Below, one piece after another: positions 1-11,900 of a DNA stretch of 64,000 nt (positions are counted from its first letter, which is position 1; each line of letters begins with the position of its first letter). The DNA lies in NCBI GenBank assembly GCA_009760855.2, contig WPIO01000113.1, positions 382,001-446,000 on the forward strand, written 5' to 3'. A program made the position numbers and the translations under genes. The stretch comes from Cristatella mucedo. Its lineage: Eukaryota; Bryozoa; Phylactolaemata; Cristatellidae. A model generated the notes under the pieces. It was not told the origin of the DNA. It searched no databases and saw nothing but the letters and a program-made list of their open reading frames with translations.

Positions 1-95
1 CGCCATCAGAGAACTCAATCTCTTTCTATGCGCTTTACTTTTGCTGCAAAGGGAAACACGATTGAATGGTGAGTAATATCAGAATTGAAGGCTGA
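1..95 (-). mobile_element. L2-A LINE 3' tail fragment
   Basis: The window opens inside a reversed L2-A 3' end. The reverse complement of the terminal hairpin (AGAGAACTCAATCTCTTTCT, then a CGCTTTAC-like arm) and the TTTGCTGCAAAGGGAAA block match the intact copy near 22,000. Sequence beyond about 95 is not recognisable as L2. Confidence 0.8.
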
Positions 96-2885
96 TGATG
101 TCGCAGAACAAGGCACGATGGGTGATGGCGAGGAAGAAGTTGATGTAAACGTTCAGATCGGAAGTATTGATGTTCCTGACAGAGAAACAACAAGAGCAGT
201 GTACGGCATACGACAAAGCGGACTCATTAATATTGAGCGCAACTGACATGTCGCTGGTACACTAGGAATTGGGAGACTTGGGAGAAAGGATGGTGGTCTA
301 GGCTTGACAATTGCAATTAGGTTTTGGCAGGGCTACTAAAACAAATCAATTAAGCTTCTGAAGCTTGTGATAAATATGGCTGCAAGGCTAGCCAAATAAC
401 TCAGCTGCTTAGCCACGTGTCTCCATTGCTGAAAGAGCCTTGATGGCTCCCAGTTAATCATACAGTGATACAGTGCAATATTCCAACTCTGACCCACACA
501 GCCTGCCATAGCTCGACTCCATTATACGAAATGTAGGCACTAGACAGAGGGCAACTTGGGAGTGGGCATGACAGTAGGAATGACCGAAGAGATCAGAGCA
601 ATAATAATTGCTACACCTCAACCAGATATGGTACTTGATGAAGCTTCAGCAACTCAGGGAAGAAAAACGTTAACATAGGTCATGAAAACTGAACAGAAAT
701 ACAATGATCAACCTGGTGAATTAGTGGGAAAAACATCGGGCCTCATACGAAGACTGAATGAAAAAAGCCAAGTAATCAAGACTGAATGAAAAAAGCCAAG
801 TAATCAAGGGAATGCTCCAAAACGACCAGTTCAAGCCCAGACTACTGTGTTCGTCTGTGAACGTGTGATATCTTAGGTCTGCAGACAAAGCTATCGCTAA
901 AGCAACAACTCTGAGAAACATCATCATCGAAGAGCTGCTGCTACTTTTGCCAACAATCTGTGAACCGGAGCTTGTTAAGTTGGTGACGGCACCCGCGGAA
1001 GGTGTTAGCCATTTTAGTAGCATACATGTATAACATCGAAAGGCACCTGCCAATTTTGTCAGGAAATGTACGCCCTCGGCTAATGTATTGGGGCATGCCG
1101 GCAGTGGCCTACTTTCGACAGGTTGTTCACTGGGGAGGGGGGGTTTAAGCCATCAGTCTTCTCTGCCAGTATGTCAAATTATACAAACCTACTCAATTAT
1201 ATCAACCTATTGATCGGTTCAAGGCTATCCAACACCTCATTACCCCACAACGTCTGGCTACTTGTTCTCCATGGCACGGATCCCCTACCAAGATCATGTC
1301 TTACAGCAGTTCGATCAGTTATTCAATTTTTATCGAGTACTGCATGGCAATCATTGAGGCAGGACCGTGCACAGGTATACATGATGCAGGAGCTAGCCGT
1401 GACCAAGTTCATCAGGGCACAAATTGAAATGCAATCCATGCGATGACCATTGAATAGAACCTAAAACCATTGACTGAAATTGCCAACAAATTGAAATGTT
1501 GCTATATATTTGTCACAATTTCTACGGGCCAATACACTGATACAGTAGATGTCGATGGCTATTTAAGACAAATACGATATTCATGGGAACATAATAAAAC
1601 CAGTATAGAGGCATTGGACGGAAAAAAAAGTAATTTACCTTAATAGGGAGCAGAACCAGGCGCCTATAAGGTGCCAGAAATTTAAGACTAAATAAAGGTG
1701 CACTGCTCATCATTGCCAACAACCAATAATCGAGGGTGTTGCAGTCACAAACAACGCTTGTAACAAGGCCAAGAAGAGACTGTTCCCTACACCCTTTAGA
1801 TACCCATACTTTCCTTTGCAATCCTTTGTTTGAGAGCTTCCTTCGACACGGGCCATCACTGGCCAACGGATTTCCCATGTCCCAGGAAGCAGCTTGAAGT
1901 GTCACAGACAGGCAGCAGGACACATAAGCAACAGGCTACGACAGTCATCTATCTGACAGAGATTTAAGGACCGCTCTTTTTAGGAGGTTCTCAAACACCC
2001 AATTCATAGAGGGAGGAGCAATATGCAGCTTGGTCAAAATAATTGCATGTATTCAGCAACTAACGAGAGGCTACATTCAACATTCACAGCAGCTGCAACA
2101 GAGGAAATACTTGGTCAAGGAATACTACGTACGACGAACTGTCATCAATAGACAAATAGTAAAAGCTTAAACCATTAATGATGCTGAACGGCCGGACCTG
2201 ACTTTAAATAAGCTTACAAGTCAGAAGAAGCAAAAAAAGAAACTTACCCACCACAATATAATCTGGAACACCGATCAAATTCCACAGATATCCATAGCAG
2301 GTGTAGGCAGATCTGCTGAGTAGTCACGAACAATTCAGAATGAATCATGTCACCCTAAAGCCTTTCTGGTTCATTTCTACCTCGCCTGTTCCAATGTGCT
2401 CCTTGCAAGCAGACCATAGGACTGGAATCAGACGTGCACACAACGTGAGCACATTGAGCAATTAATTCTGCCAAGCATGAACAGTATTTCGACTGATAAG
2501 GAGACCAAACTATCAGTCTTAAAAGTAAAGAACGCATATCTGTGACAACAAATGATGATTACCGTTCGCAAATTACTAAATGGGGACATCATAGAAACCA
2601 TAACTGTCACCGTGGTATTCCCTCTATTAGAATTTCTGGTATGATTTTGAAGGCCAAGATCAGAGACATTTTACAGCCGATCTCCATTCCAGAGTAAAAA
2701 TCAATGAACCAGCCTGGTTTGTTCGAGATGCTATTGACAGAGCCAAATACTCCTTGGTTCAATCACCAAACATGAGAAATTCCAGACACTGGCTTTGCAT
2801 TAAAAACAAAACGTTTCGGTAAAGTAGATTTCAGCTGATCAAATAGCCTCATTTATACAGTAGCAAAAGAGCAGTTAAACATCAT
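96..2885. other. Unique-looking sequence, no gene recognised
   Basis: I see no known domain, splice-like exon or repeat copy here apart from a 28-bp tandem duplication at 753-808. The longest open frames (1123-1446 plus, about 107 codons; 1522-1923 minus) show no recognisable motif and have ordinary AT-rich composition, so I do not call them genes. Confidence 0.5.
753..808. repeat. 28-bp tandem duplication
   Basis: Two back-to-back, apparently identical 28-bp units (753-780 and 781-808) start with ACTGAATGAAAAAAGCC. Identity of the units suggests a recent slippage or repair event. Confidence 0.9.
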
Positions 2886-2962
2886 TGATGTTTGCACTTG
2901 GCAATGAAGGACTGCCTGATGAAGGACTCGAACCCAGGATCCTGGTGAGAAAGTGCTAGCAC
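2886..2962 (-). mobile_element. tRNA-derived SINE fragment
   Basis: Reversed piece of the dispersed tRNA-like SINE. The complement carries a good RNA polymerase III B box (GGGTTCGAGTCC). It abuts the tail of an L2-A fragment. Confidence 0.6.
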
Positions 2963-3050
2963 CTAATAATAATAATAATAATTCACTTAATAAAGCGCCC
3001 TCGGAGAACGTAATCTCTCTCTAGGCGCTTTACATCACAGAAGCAAAGGT
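2963..3050 (-). mobile_element. L2-A LINE 3' tail
   Basis: An (AAT)n run is followed by the reversed hairpin block (AAGCGCCCTCGGAGAACG, then CTCTAGGCGCTTTAC). It is a severely 5'-truncated copy. Confidence 0.85.
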
Positions 3051-4084
3051 GTATTGACAGGTTTGCCTTTGATCTCACATTGACATGCTTAAAGCTATAA
3101 AGAAAAAAACATGTTCACACTTGTCCAGTACTTTCAGTTTAGTAAATCGGCCTATTTTCACTGAGTTCAAACATGACTCAGACCAAAATGCGTGCAAGTT
3201 GCAATACTAGTATTGGGGCATTGTGCTTAATCTGTCCTAGACCAATATGCACTGTACATACATGCGCTGGATCAATTCGCTTTCGAAAGTGCACATCTCG
3301 CACACAGGGCCTTCATATAGAATTCATACACAAGCAAGTTTCGGTGAAGACGACGTAGAAAAAAAGCCACCGACTACATAAGTAGAGAGTAGATTGTGTT
3401 GCATTAAGAAAACTACCAATAATCACATGAGTGGCCTGTGCACTGCCGTCGTTGATGAGTTTTGCAGTGATATGTCACCAGCCTACTTCCTGTCCTGGGG
3501 AATGACAAGAAAGGAAATATGTTCTAACATATATTACATAGCAATGCTCATGCCCCTGTATCTGTAGGCTACCTTACTACCTACCTGAGCATTAGCGTTA
3601 TACTAACTTCTGGAACTAACAAGAAAACTTACAAGAAGACGGCATTCCAAAGTAGTAAAAATGAACAGCATGTCAACTATAGAATCAACTTTGCAAAAAA
3701 CAGAGATCTGTACAACCAACTTGATAAGATTGGCCTACAGCAAATCACCAGCTTCTTAAATGGCTTGCCGAAGCATTCAATTATATACAGCAGCTATTTT
3801 CTTTTTTAAAGCACTACAAGTTCTCAGCAGGTTACAATATGGTGCAGTTGGCAATATCGGCACCTACAGGATCGGTGGGGGTTGAATAGGCTACTAAACA
3901 GCACTTCAATATAGCCACAAAGCCAGCTTGTCCGAATAACATGAACAAATTAATCACAACCAAAGCATCGATGATTGAACTAATAGTGCGATCAAGAAGC
4001 CAAAGGAAGAATGCACTCCAACCTCGGATGTACGTTTTAAGGCCATTTTTGTTTCATTTTCTTGCAACAGCCTAATCCTTGATT
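3051..4084. other. No recognisable gene
   Basis: AT-rich sequence with only short open frames. No repeat or motif recognised. Confidence 0.5.
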
Positions 4085-4265
4085 GCCATGGTCATTAATA
4101 AACACGTATAAGTATAAGAACCTTAACGGCTATCACCACCACTTGCAGTTGGCAATAAAGGATCGTCCATTCAAGTATTCGAACCCACGACCATCAGAGT
4201 ACCTTACCTCTGGGCCTATCCCGTCTACCCACCTATATGGCTGATAGGAGGCTGGCCGCAGAACA
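4085..4265 (-). mobile_element. tRNA-derived SINE
   Basis: Reversed copy of the SINE seen best at 54.8 kb. It shares the ACGGCTATCACCACCACTTG block, the GGCAATAAAGGATCG block and a B box read as GGGTTCGAATAC on the minus strand. The head (box A end) is diverged. Confidence 0.65.
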
Positions 4266-5025
4266 AACACCAATAAAACTGTCTTTATTTGACTAAGAAC
4301 AGGCTCGAAGTTGGCACGACAGACACCCGGTTATTGATTAGTATCACTTGTGGCATTACAAGATTGCAAACTGGTACAAAAATCGCAATAAAATCGGCAG
4401 GATTATTGAAATATACCATTCAGCTAGACATGAACATGCAAGCATACAATGCTCAGCAGCAAATCACCAGCTTCTTGGCTTAACTAAGCATTCAGCTACA
4501 TACTAGCAACTGTCTGGTGCATATACAATGAGGAAATACTCAAACAACCAGCTATTTTGACATTTTTAAACGGCAAGAAACAGACTGCATAGCTTCTCAG
4601 AAATACCGAGAAACAAAGCAGAGACAAATAGCATTTTCATATCAAGATTGGACTAAAAATTAAGAGGAATTTTCTCACACAGTTTACCCATTGTCCAGAT
4701 ATGTGTAAACAGCCTTAGAAAAGCAATTCACACAATTTAGTAACCAGCAGACAAGAGTTTCCAATTGGGGATTCTAATGTGGCTTTTTGTTTGCTAAGAC
4801 AGATGCTTATATCCTTGTATTTTGAGAAAAATTATATCGCATGCACAGTGATAGCCATAAATGCACTGTTATTGCTTTCTGGGTTTCCCTCTTTAGAATG
4901 GACTACGACAGGTCCCGATATAATAGCTTAGCATGATTTCCCATTAATAAACCCCTGTCTAAGCTATGTATCGGCAGAAGAGCATTCAAGGCTTTTCCCG
5001 GCTAGAAGCCAGAAATTCAGCATTG
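4266..5025. other. No recognisable gene
   Basis: AT-rich, short open frames only. Nothing recognised. Confidence 0.5.
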
Positions 5026-5105
5026 CCTGCTGCAAGAATTGAACCCACAGCATGGGCAGTGAAGTGAGGCTGTTTACCACTATACCGAGACCTAGGCGGT
5101 GGCAA
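5026..5105 (-). mobile_element. Possible tRNA-like SINE remnant
   Basis: AAGAATTGAACCCACAG reads as a B-box-like GGGTTCAATTC on the minus strand, followed at tRNA-like spacing by an A-box-like stretch near 5,080-5,095. No body or tail is recognisable, so it may be a chance tRNA-like or unrelated SINE piece. Confidence 0.35.
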
Positions 5106-5279
5106 CACTCGAAGGAACACAGCTCAAGTCCAACAAGATGCACGATAAATACCAGCTGCCAGCCGGCTTGTGACCACTGGCAATTGGCAACAGCAATCCT
5201 AATTTGAATTACAAAATAAGCATGAGCATTAAAGATGTAGCCTAAAAAGCTTCTACACATATTTGTTCCAGCAAATATT

Positions 5280-6720
5280 CAGCACTCATACAGATGCTCA
5301 GCTACAGAAGACTCACCGGCGAGACTCGAGGGGCCGAGATGGGTGCCTTCGGTGCTGATGATGAGCGCTAAAGAACACGTGCCATTGAGTGTTGGCTTGA
5401 GTTCAAAGGAGGCAGCCCAAGTAACCCGGAGAGGCCTAACCAGAGGGCGTGCTAAAAAAAACCGAGAAAGATCTAACTTTCGCGATTCAACCGAGGCCTC
5501 ATAAATCCTTCCAATACCTCGCGCGATTCCTGCACGTCTCGCAAAGACAACAAGTCGGTTGACCGATTTTATAAATAAAACGAACGGAAACAGCATTTTC
5601 AATGGCGGCTTGGCACCTGCACGACGGCAGTCGTTCCTTTTCACTGATCAAGGAAGTAATTTGTAAATAGCATCGCTCTTGTAGTCCACGACGAGATCAG
5701 TCACGTCCTTCCAATCTGTCTGCCGATCGTCGGCAGTGCCTTAAATAGGGCGGTTCGGGAGCAGGTCGTGCCTGGCACGCATTCCCTGCAACGCCGGAAG
5801 GCAGCGGCTCAGCACACGAGACATTCACATCCACCTGCTCGAAGCGCAGACGCAGCGTCAATGCGCGTCGGCAGCAGCTCACGGTAAAAGCCGAGCTCAG
5901 CGATCGCTCGCGGCGGCAGGCGTGATTTCGGCCGCAAGTGAGAGCGTCCAGTCCGTAGCACAGATGCGATGTCTCGCATTGATCTGGAATTAATTGAGCG
6001 TTAACTTTGAGATGCACACAAAATATGCGCGCCAGAATTTTGAATTATTTTAGCTTCTTTCTCTGGCCCCGAAAACCCGTCACCATGCGTCTAGCAATCC
6101 AGTCGTACGCGCACAGAAATAACTAATAGCGGCACAATGGCAGCTAATAACGGCACATTTTACAATGTGAAATCACCTTAAGTCCTTCAAATTAAATTGA
6201 ATTAACATCAGTGAGCTGAATCTCACCGAATGAAGCGGCCGTGCGAAATAGAATCAGCTACGCCGCTACCGAGCTGTACGTTAGACCACTCACCATGTGC
6301 ACGTGTTCGCGCCGCCGGAAGAAAGGTGGAGTACCCAGAACTCCTTTGGTTCCGGGCAATGGGAGGTCAACTTTGGTTCCGGGCAGACGGAGGTCGAATG
6401 AGCTATCGCTGTTCCATTGGTGTGGAGGCAACGGATTTCTTAGTTACCTTAACCCTAGCGGCCCTGCGGCTGATACTTGGCAGTAACTACAGTGCTACCT
6501 TCTCGAGTTGCTCAACTTCCGGTTGCGGTATTTGTTTTCCGCAGCAATAGCAAAAATATGAATCGCACGTAAATAAAGCGGGAGTGGCGGTGGATACCGT
6601 TCGCAGAGCTGAGCCCATCTAGTTTGGGTTCGGGCGGTTGAGCCGCGTTCACTCGGGCGAGGAGAATAGATGGCGGAGCAGCGGAGACTGCGTGAGCAGC
6701 ACTTCGCTCGCCTGAGCACC
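5280..6720. promoter_or_regulatory. CpG-rich interval, possible promoter region
   Basis: This stretch is clearly richer in G+C and CpG than its neighbours, with clusters near 5,500-5,960 and 6,290-6,670. A TATA-like TATTTAAGG sits on the minus strand near 5,738-5,750. Several open frames (5,279-5,644 minus, 5,697-6,017 minus, 6,230-6,550 plus) exist mainly because GC-rich DNA has few stops. The minus ones begin with non-ATG codons and none shows a domain. A CpG-island promoter for a neighbouring gene is one reading; a decayed GC-rich element is another. Confidence 0.3.
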
Positions 6721-7500
6721 AGGGATTAAATCAAATCTGCAAAGCTTGCAGGGATGGGAATACATCTGCAGGACACTTTTGCCGAGCCATACAATTGTTT
6801 AGGGACTGGAGCGGCGCTGCGCTACTAAAAGCAATGTTTTTCAGGATCCTTGCTATGTAGACTTGTTCTTTTTGAGAGAACGAACATATAGCGACCAGCG
6901 CAGCCTCAAACCTGTCTCCGCTGACGAGACTGCAACCCAGATAGCCAAGCCGATCGGAGCACGAACTGCCACTTCGAAGAGCATCTTGCTACCGCGACCG
7001 CGACAGAAAGCTAGCGAACCTGAATGTAAGATTATTAGTACAGACAGAGAAAGCAAGAAAACCTCGATATGAGATTGGTAGCCGTAGTGGGCAAACATGA
7101 GGTTTTGGCAGCTTCTTCCTGGCGAACTCCGTCGTATCTGAGACTCAAGCTTTTTTCCTCCATGTGGGTGGGCCCATGAAGGTTTTTTCTTACTGATGAG
7201 TCTGCCGGACTTACGGTGCTCGCGTATTGATGCGTGGTCGCGTCTCCAGTGGTTGTGAGGTATATTTGAAAGTGGTCTTCCTCCTGATTTATTACCAATT
7301 TCTCTCGTGCCAGTGGCTATTGGTCTCGTGAACTGTACCCAGTCTTCGAGAGAGGCGTGTGGTCCACTCACTTGCTACAAGTTTGGTCATTGGTCGTGCT
7401 TGGCAAAGCCAGCGGCATCAGACCCACACAGCCTGTGCAATCTCTCTAGCACACGGCAACTGGCATTTTCGTTTGTCGCCCAATCTATTTCTCTTAATAT
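6721..7500. other. No recognisable gene
   Basis: Overlapping short open frames on both strands (for example 6,853-7,371 minus) without domain signatures. Confidence 0.45.
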
Positions 7501-8400
7501 CAATAATAATAATAGTAATAATAAAAATACAGTGTAGCCCCTCAGAGAACTAATCTCTCTCTCTCTCTCTCTCTCTCCCTAGGAACTTTATATAAGCTAC
7601 AAATGAAGCATAATTGAATCGTTAGTAGCATGCTCAATGTCAACAAGTATAACATGATTTAGAGGTGACATGCACAGGGACAACATGCAAATGTGGTTCG
7701 TAGCAACATGGATAGTGTCAGCACGCATAAGCACACAAAGAACGAATCACGTAGACCCACTAAATACGGTGATCAGTATATTTGTTTTTAGCTTATTTTT
7801 AAATGTCAAGTCAAGGGATGTCGTAGGGCCAGTATAATGTGAGTTCCAGGCTTTGGTAGCATACAAACTAATGGCATGCTCTCTTAAGGATTTGATATTC
7901 ATATGAGGTGTATTTTAACGATTAGATTCAGAAAGTGGGTGGGTACGATGCTTAGCCTGGTGGGAGAGTAGATCTGATAGGTAGGCTGGAGCCAAAGAAT
8001 TAAGGGACCTAAAAGTAAATGATAGAACCTTAAAGTCGATGCATTGCTTGACTGTTAGCCAGTGCAGGTCGGCTAGAAGTGGCAGGATGTGGCAACTGCA
8101 ATGCTCACGACTGACAAGCCTAGCTGCAGAGTTTTGAACTAGCTGTAAGCTCCTGATTGCACATGCCGGTAGACCAGCAAGCAGTGTGTTACAGAAGTCG
8201 AGATGGGATGCCACAAATGCAACGACTAATTTAGATGTGGTATCCCTGTCCAAAAACGCCTGAGTTTTAGCAATGTTATGTAGCTGAAAGTAGGCAGATT
8301 TTACTGTGAAGCTGGCATTGTCGTTTAATGAAATGCCACTTTGGAACAGGACATCTAGATTTTGTGCAGGTGCATTTGATAACTTTGAGCACTCCCATTA
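7501..8400 (-). mobile_element. L2-A LINE, 3' third
   Basis: Minus-strand L2-A copy: an (AAT)n tail at 7,501-7,535, the hairpin block with a (CT)n expansion at 7,555-7,578, the 3' UTR, and then the end of ORF2. The frame 7,915-8,253 gives DTTSKLVVAFVASHLDFCN and LQLVQNSAARLV, which match residues about 425-470 of the copy at 22-24 kb. It decays near 8,400, where a SINE follows. Confidence 0.9.
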
Positions 8401-8424
8401 CATGTTTGGCTGATTCACCAGCCT

Positions 8425-8590
8425 CTTTTATATGGCAGCAGACGACCCTTAATGGCTCTCACCATCTCATTTACTTGCATCGAATGATTAATGATTGCCC
8501 ACTTCGTCCACTGTAGGGCTGGAACCCAAGACCTGGATTGTGAAGAGCAAGCACCTCACCCCCACTAAGGCCCAGTGGAATACCAGTCGT
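8425..8590 (-). mobile_element. tRNA-derived SINE
   Basis: Reversed, diverged copy sharing CAGCCTCTTTTATATGGC, AATGGCTCTCACC and the AAGAGCAAGCACCTCACC block with other copies. It lies between two parts of one L2-A copy, so it or adjacent sequence appears to have inserted into that LINE. Confidence 0.6.
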
Positions 8591-8734
8591 AGGAAAATCA
8601 AGCTTTCATTGTTGCTTTGAAAAGGATGGCAAATGACTTGATCGGCGAAATTATCAGAGTCCATATGGATGGGACACAATGAGCTCGGCATTTTAGAATA
8701 TCAAATAGAAATGCAGCAGGCGATAAAGGCAATC

Positions 8735-9195
8735 GTCGAAGGTTGCATTTCAGCTAGACCTAACCTTTGCTACGGTAGATTAGCATGGGGTACAGTAGTT
8801 CTCGTGTGCATGTCAACGGGTCGTCAGTCTTGATCTTTTGTCTGTTTTCTCAAGCTTATGCATAGTAAATATAGCTAGTTTAATATCTGTGTTAAACCGT
8901 AGGCGATCTAAGCAATGGCGTATAGTGTTTACTTAAGAGACGTGTGTCTTGCAAGTGAGTCGGTTAGTGCCGTGTTGTTGTAGCGATCCACCAGTGAGGG
9001 CATTTAAGGAAGATTAAGAAGCAGGAGGCCTGAAGCATCAATGTCAAGAGTCTTAATGTTTCACAATTCACAGGTGAATCTGGATGTGGAGAAGGAGAAA
9101 CACTGACTATTTTAGAGTCACGTTTGGACATACATGCAGAATTTGAGGATAGCATGAGACGATAGTGTATAATCATTATAGAATATTTTTTATCT
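8735..9195 (-). mobile_element. L2-A LINE, endonuclease-RT linker region
   Basis: Shares with 11,573-11,900, 26,820-26,985 and 43,180-43,320 the reversed blocks around CAGTCTTGATCTTTTGT, TTTCTCAAGCTTATGCAT and GCTAGTTTAATATCTG. In the best-preserved copy this region encodes the linker just upstream of the reverse transcriptase. It is probably the upstream part of the copy at 7,501-8,400. Confidence 0.7.
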
Positions 9196-9880
9196 AGGGT
9201 GCGACCTTTGCTGTGTGTGAGGTCATAGAAATGAGCCTCAAGAGAAAATTAGCCATTGCACGAGATTCGGTACTTAAGGTGTGGGTTGAGTCCTCCCAAT
9301 TGAATGTCGTTGCAACAGCCGAATTTGAGGAAGAACAATTTCTTGCACATAGAATCAGAATGAGATACAGGATGCATGTGACAGCTGAAATCTTAATAAA
9401 ATGAAATTAAACCTGAAATTTGAAATCCGAGATCGATTGTGTGCACACTACCGGCAAGTGGCTGCACAAGTGCGATCAGTGCAGCAGGCTTTGACAGTAG
9501 TTGCACGTATGCGCGACCGATGGGGCGGGTTGCCGATAGTTCACCAACGTTTTGCCAGAGTTTTTCCGGAGTTTTCCCAGAGCACCACCCTAGAATACAC
9601 GTGAGCCAGCATGCTGTCGGCAGGGTTCCTGTGAGCGACTGGTGAGGTGCTTCTTCAGCTCTAGCCACACGAAGAGCCACATGGCGAGACGAGCAGCCGG
9701 CCGAATGACCAGTCGGCCGTCAGCAGCAGCCATTGCCCAAGAGCAAGAGGCTGCCCATGTGCAGACACTGTGGCCAACACTTACCAGGCATGCCCATAAC
9801 CCATGGACGTGAGGCAGCACACGTGCATATGTGCATGCTGCTCAGCCGGCCTTTCCTTGGCTCCAGGTCCAGACGCCAGC
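9196..9880. other. No recognisable gene
   Basis: May include a decayed LINE continuation up to about 9,400. The GC-richer part at 9,590-9,850 has overlapping open frames on both strands but no convincing motif. Confidence 0.4.
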
Positions 9881-9884
9881 AGAG

Positions 9885-10688
9885 TTTTGCTCCAGCTGTA
9901 AGTCCCCGATTGAACCGGCCGGTAGACCAGCAAGCAGTGAGTTACAGAGGTCAAGATGGGATGTCAAAAATGCAAGGACCAACTTAGATGTAGTATCCCT
10001 GTCTAAACAAGCCCGAAGTTTAGCAATGTTATGTGGGTGGAAGTAGGCAGACTTGACTGTGAAGCTGATGTGGTCGTCCAACGAGAGGTCACTTTGGAGC
10101 ACGACACCTAGATTTCGTGCAGATTCAACAAGAGACATGCCGGCCGAGCCGATTGTGAGCGTTAGCCTTTCCAATTTCTAAATCACACTTGGTTTGCCTA
10201 TAACTAGTAAGTCAGTTTTTATCATCATTTAATTTATGAAAATTTGCTGCCATCCATATCCAGATATCATCAATACATGCAGCAAGGGAGCTGAGAGAAT
10301 TTGATATGCTCGAGGGCTGGGAGGGATCAAAGCAAAGGTACAATTGAGTATCATCTGCATAGAAGAGAAAGCTTAGATTGTGCTTAGCAATCACATCGGC
10401 AAGAGGGAAAATATAAACCGTGAAAAGAACCGGACCAAGCACGGAGCCCTGAGGTACCCCATATTTCAGAGGTTCCTCGGATGATCTTTGTCCACATCAA
10501 TACTCTGAAGTCACCCACTGAGATAAGACCTGAACCATTGCAGTGTAGTGCCAGCAGTGCTCCGGCAAGATGAGAGGTGCTCAAGGAGGAATTTGTGATC
10601 GATGGTATCAAAAGCTGCCGAAAGATCGAGCAAAATAAGCAGGGATACTCTTCCCATGTCTGCATTCCTAAGTAAGTACAAAGTAGTA

Positions 10689-10786
<98 letters not shown>

Positions 10787-11400
10787 TTATAGTATACTAA
10801 GTAGTACACCCAAAGCATTGCTGACTCTATGGAGTGATTAGCTCTAAAACCCGACTGAAACTTCTAGCAAAGTTTGAAGTTTCAATGTATGAGTTCAGCT
10901 GGTCTGCCACGACTCGGTCCAGTGTCTTTTATAAAAAAAAAAAAAGGTAGAAAGGAGGCTGGGCGGTAGTTGCTTAAGTTCTCTTGGTCTAGTGTTGCTT
11001 TCTTGAGTAGTGGCCAGACTACAGCCTTTTTGGGAGGTGCTGGGACATGACCTGAGGCTAATGACATATTAATGGTGTTGGTAATGCATGGCAGCCGCAG
11101 ATCAATGCAACGTAGAAGCAGGACAGTGGGAATAGGGTCCAAAAAGACTAGTTGTCTTCTTTGATTGGGATATCACCTTCAGGACGAGGCCATCAGTGAC
11201 CTCCTTGAATGTAGACATTGAGGTGCAGCGAGAAACTGAGGGACAACATTCTAGGGGAGATACTGCTATCGTAGGGATGGACTCCCTGATCTTGTCTATC
11301 TTCTGGACAAAGAAGCTAGAGAAGCGATCAGCTAGATCATCACATGGATCATTAGGTAAGGAGCTAACCTGGGAGCGGTTGAGAAGAGAGTTATAAATAA
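9885..11400 (-). mobile_element. L2-A LINE, broken reverse transcriptase
   Basis: Degenerate minus-strand RT region. Matches run from SARNLGVVLQSDLSLDDH (frame near 10,100) through FYADDTQLYLCFDPSQPS (near 10,340) to DPIPTVLLLRCIDL (near 11,120). Frameshifts and a 90-bp (TA)n insertion break the ORF. The 3' end is missing at about 9,885, where unrelated sequence begins, and a SINE interrupts the 5' side at about 11,390. It can encode no functional enzyme. Confidence 0.9.
10691..10782. repeat. (TA)n microsatellite inside L2-A
   Basis: About 46 TA dinucleotides. The flanks carry near-copies of AAGTAGTACAC on both sides, and the L2-A sequence resumes after the second copy. Confidence 0.97.
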
Positions 11401-11572
11401 ATACCAGCGATTTAACGGCCTCTTTTGCATAGCTACAGAAGAACCTTTGCAGCTATCACTACCGCTTGCAGTGGTAATAAAGGATTGCCCACCACATAAT
11501 TCAAACGCTAGACCTCGGAACCGAGGTCATGAAAAGCAACCGCCTTACCTAGTGCGCTATTACGGCTCCGTA
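11390..11572 (-). mobile_element. tRNA-derived SINE inserted in L2-A
   Basis: Reversed SINE with an A-rich AAATAAATACC tail, the GCTATCACTACCGCTTG core, the GTAATAAAGGATTGCCC block and a tRNA-like head ending in ATTACGGCTCC. L2-A sequence resumes at GTAGACATCAGCAATTTTTG, so it is a clean insertion. Confidence 0.8.
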
Positions 11573-11900
11573 GACATCAGCAATTTTTGATCGTGCATCT
11601 GTTATTCAACCATGTTTTTATAGAAGCTAGACATGGCTTTTGCTAGGATCGATTGGTACGACCTACAGTAGTCCTCCTATGCCTGTCGATGGACCGTCAA
11701 TCCTAATTTTTTGTACGCTTTTTCAAGCTTGCATTTTGTAGACCTAGCTAGTTTAATGTTTGTGATAAACCTTAGGTAGTCTTGGCGATAGCGCCTAGTC
11801 AGAGTACAGTGCGCCTAGTCAGAGGTGCAAACTCAGCGAGTATGTCAGCTAGTGTCGTGTTGTAGCAATCTACCAAAGATGGTATATGTGAAGGCATTCG
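11573..11900 (-). mobile_element. L2-A LINE, linker region beyond the SINE
   Basis: Continuation of the 9,885-11,400 copy. It carries the same upstream blocks as 8,735-9,195, including GATTGGTACGACCTACAG and CTTTTTCAAGCTTGC. It fades out near 11,900. Confidence 0.75.

Noticed and set aside
7035-7371. 172- and 87-codon minus-strand frames
   Set aside because: Overlapping open frames in both phases, one with a non-ATG start, no domain, no splice context.
9733-9987. CRHCGQHL at about 9,755 as a zinc-finger start
   Set aside because: No aromatic or His ligands at C2H2 spacing, and the frame soon runs into minus-strand L2-A.
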